Shown: positions 6,684 to 7,707 of the stretch, in pieces
Layout of the letters: every line of letters starts with the position of its first letter
Numbering within the stretch: position 1 is the stretch's first letter
Origin: Lentisphaeria bacterium
GTDB lineage: Bacteria > Verrucomicrobiota > Lentisphaeria > Victivallales > Victivallaceae
Assembly (NCBI GenBank): GCA_900768515.1
Contig: CAAGDG010000051.1
Span: 1-7,707, forward strand
DNA length: 7,707 bases
Direction: 5' to 3'
Program-made: the position numbers and the translations under genes
Notes under the pieces: model-generated
What the model was told of the DNA's origin: nothing
What the model saw: only the letters and a program-made list of their open reading frames with translations
The model's database searches: none

Positions 6684-6877
6684 TTTTCTCTCCTGTAATT
6701 CCCGGAAGTTGCCGCCCCTCTCCCCCGGGGGAATGCGTCCGTTCCGCCGGACGCCTCCCCGACCGGCCCCAGGTCCCGGCCTCGCCGAGGTCCGGCTGCT
6801 TCTCCGGAAGCCGCTCATCCGTGCTTCACACGGCACCGCCGCGCCCGCACTTCCGAGAAAGGCGTTGTTGATATTTC

Positions 6878-6895
6878 AATGGTTACAAGACCATT
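6878..6895. repeat. 18-bp inverted repeat, possible operator
   Basis: AATGGT (6878-6883) and ACCATT (6890-6895) form a perfect 6-bp dyad around TACAAG, inside an AT-rich island of the NFU upstream region. The size and spacing would suit a dimeric transcription factor, or a small hairpin in RNA. No specific regulator can be named from the sequence. Confidence 0.3.
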
Positions 6896-6906
6896 TCACG
6901 ACCATG

Positions 6907-7012
6907 AAAAAACTCTTTTTCTCTCATCGGTGTTCCGCACCCACTCCCTGTCTTCCGGGGAGACGGCCCGGCAGAAGAACCAATTGCCTCCCCGCCCGGA
7001 ATACGAGACACC
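6907..7012 (-). ncRNA. Candidate structured small RNA or 5' leader
   Basis: Read on the minus strand from about 7012, the sequence can fold into a compact element. An outer helix pairs GGTGT (7012-7008) with ACACC (6933-6929). An inner helix pairs TTCC plus GGGGAG (7001-6998 and 6993-6988) with CTCCCC plus GGAA (6962-6957 and 6956-6953). The inner helix is capped by a GGCA/TGCC pairing. About 16 nt after the outer helix comes a run of six T (6912-6907). A strong promoter lies just upstream (7020-7047). It matches no RNA family I know; I looked for 6S, SRP, tRNA, RNase P and common riboswitch motifs. It may be a free small RNA of about 105 nt or part of the NFU leader. The fold is by eye and could be chance in GC-rich DNA. 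Confidence 0.28.
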
Positions 7013-7019
7013 CTCCTTT

Positions 7020-7047
7020 ATTATAGGAGGGTTCCAAAATATTTCAA
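7020..7047 (-). promoter_or_regulatory. Near-consensus sigma70 promoter on the minus strand
   Basis: On the minus strand TTGAAA (7047-7042, 5 of 6 consensus bases) is followed after 16 bp by TATAAT (7025-7020, 6 of 6). The -10 sits in the loop of an inverted repeat, CCCTCCT/AGGAGGG (7011-7017/7025-7031). Transcription would start near 7013 and run toward the NFU gene 330 nt away. It lies 39-60 bp after the HNH gene stop, so it would make the NFU gene or a small RNA independent of the HNH gene. Confidence 0.55.
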
Positions 7048-7085
7048 GTGGGCATTCTGCAATTTTGCGGGAAAGCGAAGTCTTC

Positions 7086-7400
7086 TCACCCGTTGTCGCC
7101 GCCATCGTTTTCCGACTCCAGATTGCGCAGCAGCAACTCCGCCGGAGTCAGAAATTTCTTGGCCTGATTGCAGGCGCGGCAGCAGACTGCGAGATTGCCG
7201 CGGGTGCTCCGCCCGCCGCGGGCAACCGGAACAATATGATCGAGCGTCAACTCCTCCGGCGGAAACTTTTTTCCGCAATAGCGGCAAATTCCCTTTCGCA
7301 GCAGCTCCTGAAAATAAGGTGTGGCCCGCAGTTCGCGCGCCTTGGCCCGTTCCCGCCGGATATGCCGCTCGTCACGGTTGATCTCCACCCAGTCATCCAT
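7086..7400 (-). CDS. HNH endonuclease-like protein, 104 aa
   Basis: The protein has a basic N-terminal helix (RDERHIRRERAKARELR) followed by a compact HNH fold. Zinc-binding CRYC (Cys39, Cys42) and CRAC (Cys74, Cys77) flank the catalytic core LTLDHIVPVARGG (Asp54, His55), GNLAVCC (Asn69) and CNQAKK (Asn78). HNH proteins of this type cut DNA using a metal ion, and small stand-alone ones occur in many bacterial chromosomes with unknown roles. The start at 7400 is chosen because GGAGGAG (minus strand, 7413-7407) lies 6 nt upstream. The frame extends to an ATG at 7451, but there GGAGGA abuts the start codon with no spacing, and the extra 17 residues fall in a duplicated leader. There is no sign of phage or restriction genes beside it. 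Confidence 0.88.
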   Translation of the reverse strand: MDDWVEINRDERHIRRERAKARELRATPYFQELLRKGICRYCGKKFPPEELTLDHIVPVARGGRSTRGNLAVCCRACNQAKKFLTPAELLLRNLESENDGGDNG

Positions 7401-7406
7401 CACCGT

Positions 7407-7525
7407 CTCCTCCATACGCAACACGTCACGGCCGCATCCGGAATGATTCATTCCTCCGTCGTCCGCACCCGGCCGTCAGTTGCCGCACTCCTCCAAACGC
7501 AACACGTCGCAACCGCACCCCGAAT
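7407..7525. repeat. 38-bp imperfect direct repeat (two copies, 81 bp apart) in the HNH leader
   Basis: Copy 1 (7407-7444) and copy 2 (7488-7525) agree at 32 of 38 positions, sharing CTCCTCC and an unbroken ACGCAACACGTC. On the minus strand copy 1 supplies the HNH Shine-Dalgarno site GGAGGAG. Copy 2 keeps the same site but is followed by sequence without a usable start, so it looks like the relic of a duplicated gene leader. Confidence 0.75.
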
Positions 7526-7532
7526 TACTACC

Positions 7533-7652
7533 CTACTGCCGCCTCGCCCACCAGTTGAAGTTACGGAAACCGACGAGAAAGAACTTTTAACAACTACTGC
7601 CGCCTCGCCCACCGGTTGAAGCCCCACCTGCCGTCTCGCCCACCGGTTGAAG
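7533..7652. repeat. Three copies of a 25-28 bp direct repeat
   Basis: Copies A (7533-7560) and B (7594-7621) are 28 bp and differ at one base (CACCAGTT versus CACCGGTT). Copy C (7628-7652) shares 25 bp with one change (CCGTC for CCGCC). The common core includes TCGCCCACC and GTTGAAG. B and C form a 31-bp tandem pair, both followed by CCCCA. A and B are separated by 33 bp of unrelated sequence. The unit has no internal dyad apart from ACCGGT. The function is unknown. Confidence 0.8.
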
Positions 7653-7707
7653 CCCCAGTCACCCGGCAATACGCCCGCTGTCGAGCACGGAACGAATCGC
7701 CCAACGG

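Larger units (their letters stand above)
6684..7085 (-). other. Intergenic region of 402 bp with several hairpins, no convincing gene
   Basis: Between the HNH gene stop and the NFU gene start no open frame looks like a protein. Several inverted repeats lie here: GCGTCCG/CGGACGC (6735-6741/6748-6754), the 12-bp palindrome TCCCCCGGGGGA (6721-6732), CCTCGCCGAGG (6780-6790), AATGGT/ACCATT (6878-6883/6890-6895), and CCCTCCT/AGGAGGG (7011-7017/7025-7031). The last encloses the -10 of a minus-strand promoter. With transcription starting near 7013, the NFU gene would have a leader of about 330 nt, or a separate small RNA may be made here. Composition changes from AT-rich around 6865-6925 to very GC-rich at 6700-6860. 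Confidence 0.55.
7401..7658. other. Non-coding repetitive region upstream of the HNH gene
   Basis: I see no convincing gene in these 258 bp. The open frames here are short, low in information and run across repeats whose period (31 bp) is not a multiple of three. The region holds a duplicated copy of the HNH leader (7407-7444 and 7488-7525) and a cluster of three direct repeats (7533-7652). The HNH promoter presumably lies here but I cannot pick it out. Confidence 0.6.

Noticed and set aside
6785..6820. SRP RNA-like stretch on the minus strand (TTCCGGAGAAGCAGCC)
   Set aside because: It shares AAGCAGCC with the SRP RNA tip, but the conserved 5' half of the tip and the GGAA tetraloop are not in the right places. 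It is better read as a chance GC-rich hairpin.
6684..6836. N-terminal extension of the NFU protein to an ATG at 6836
   Set aside because: The added 51 residues are Arg/Gly/Pro-rich, as expected from GC-rich non-coding DNA, while the ATG at 6683 has an ideal ribosome site and matches the known domain start.
6878..6900. tRNA-Thr-like anticodon loop (CTTGTAA) on the minus strand
   Set aside because: The loop resembles a UGU anticodon loop, but the stem around a 7-nt loop mismatches and there is no D-arm, T-arm or acceptor stem nearby.
7533..7652. CRISPR-like array: two 28-bp repeats with a 33-bp spacer
   Set aside because: The A-B geometry fits, but the third copy follows B after only 6 bp, the unit lacks the usual stem, and no cas genes or further units are present.
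7448..7669. 73-codon minus-strand frame across the repeat cluster
   Set aside because: It runs through direct repeats whose 31-bp period shifts the frame, has no ribosome site I can see, and has a low-complexity composition.
7659..7707. Possible end of a further minus-strand gene (RWAIRSVLDSGRIAG then stop at 7661-7659)
   Set aside because: The 15 residues read plausibly like a protein C-terminus and the position suits a gene entering from the contig edge, but this is too short to support a feature.

Overview
The window looks like one end of an assembled bacterial contig, probably from a metagenome or draft genome. Bases 1-24 match the 3' end of the Illumina TruSeq universal adapter and are not biological. 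The DNA is GC-rich by eye and densely coded, with clear Shine-Dalgarno sites. The gene set (a GH78-type rhamnosidase, a GT-C-like membrane glycosyltransferase, a Cys-rich PSP1 protein, a NIF3-like protein, an NFU-type Fe-S protein and an HNH nuclease) would suit a carbohydrate-degrading gut bacterium. A member of the Lentisphaerota/PVC group (Victivallis-like) is my best guess, but that is an impression and not a demonstrated assignment.

Left block, + strand, 25-3025. This holds the C-terminal part of an alpha-L-rhamnosidase-like enzyme, a 179-aa soluble protein of unknown function 14 bp later, and a 565-aa polytopic membrane protein resembling GT39/ArnT-like glycosyltransferases that overlaps the previous gene by 4 bp (GTGA). 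The spacing suggests co-transcription.

Middle block, + strand, 3017-6406. A well-formed sigma70-type promoter with an extended -10 overlaps the stop codon of the glycosyltransferase-like gene. It precedes four closely packed genes: a PSP1/RicT-like protein with two Cys clusters and a disordered Arg/Glu-rich tail; an uncharacterised membrane protein with an HExxH...E metalloprotease-like signature; a short NIF3-like metal-binding protein that overlaps it by 14 bp; and a small predicted lipoprotein. A perfect 11-bp inverted repeat separates this block from the convergent genes that follow.

Right block, - strand, 6453-7707. This holds a 76-aa NFU-type Fe-S scaffold or carrier and, upstream of it, a 104-aa HNH nuclease-like protein. 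The 402 bp between them carry no convincing gene. They do hold a near-consensus minus-strand promoter, a region able to fold into a compact roughly 85-nt structure followed by a T6 run, and several hairpins, so a small RNA or long structured leader is possible. From 7401 to the end the sequence looks non-coding and repetitive: a degenerate duplication of the HNH leader (including its Shine-Dalgarno site), then three copies of a 25-28 bp direct repeat near the contig end.

The parts most worth a second look are the HExxH membrane protein and its operon, the candidate RNA upstream of the NFU gene, and the repeat cluster at the right end. No complete defence, mobile or secretion system is visible.
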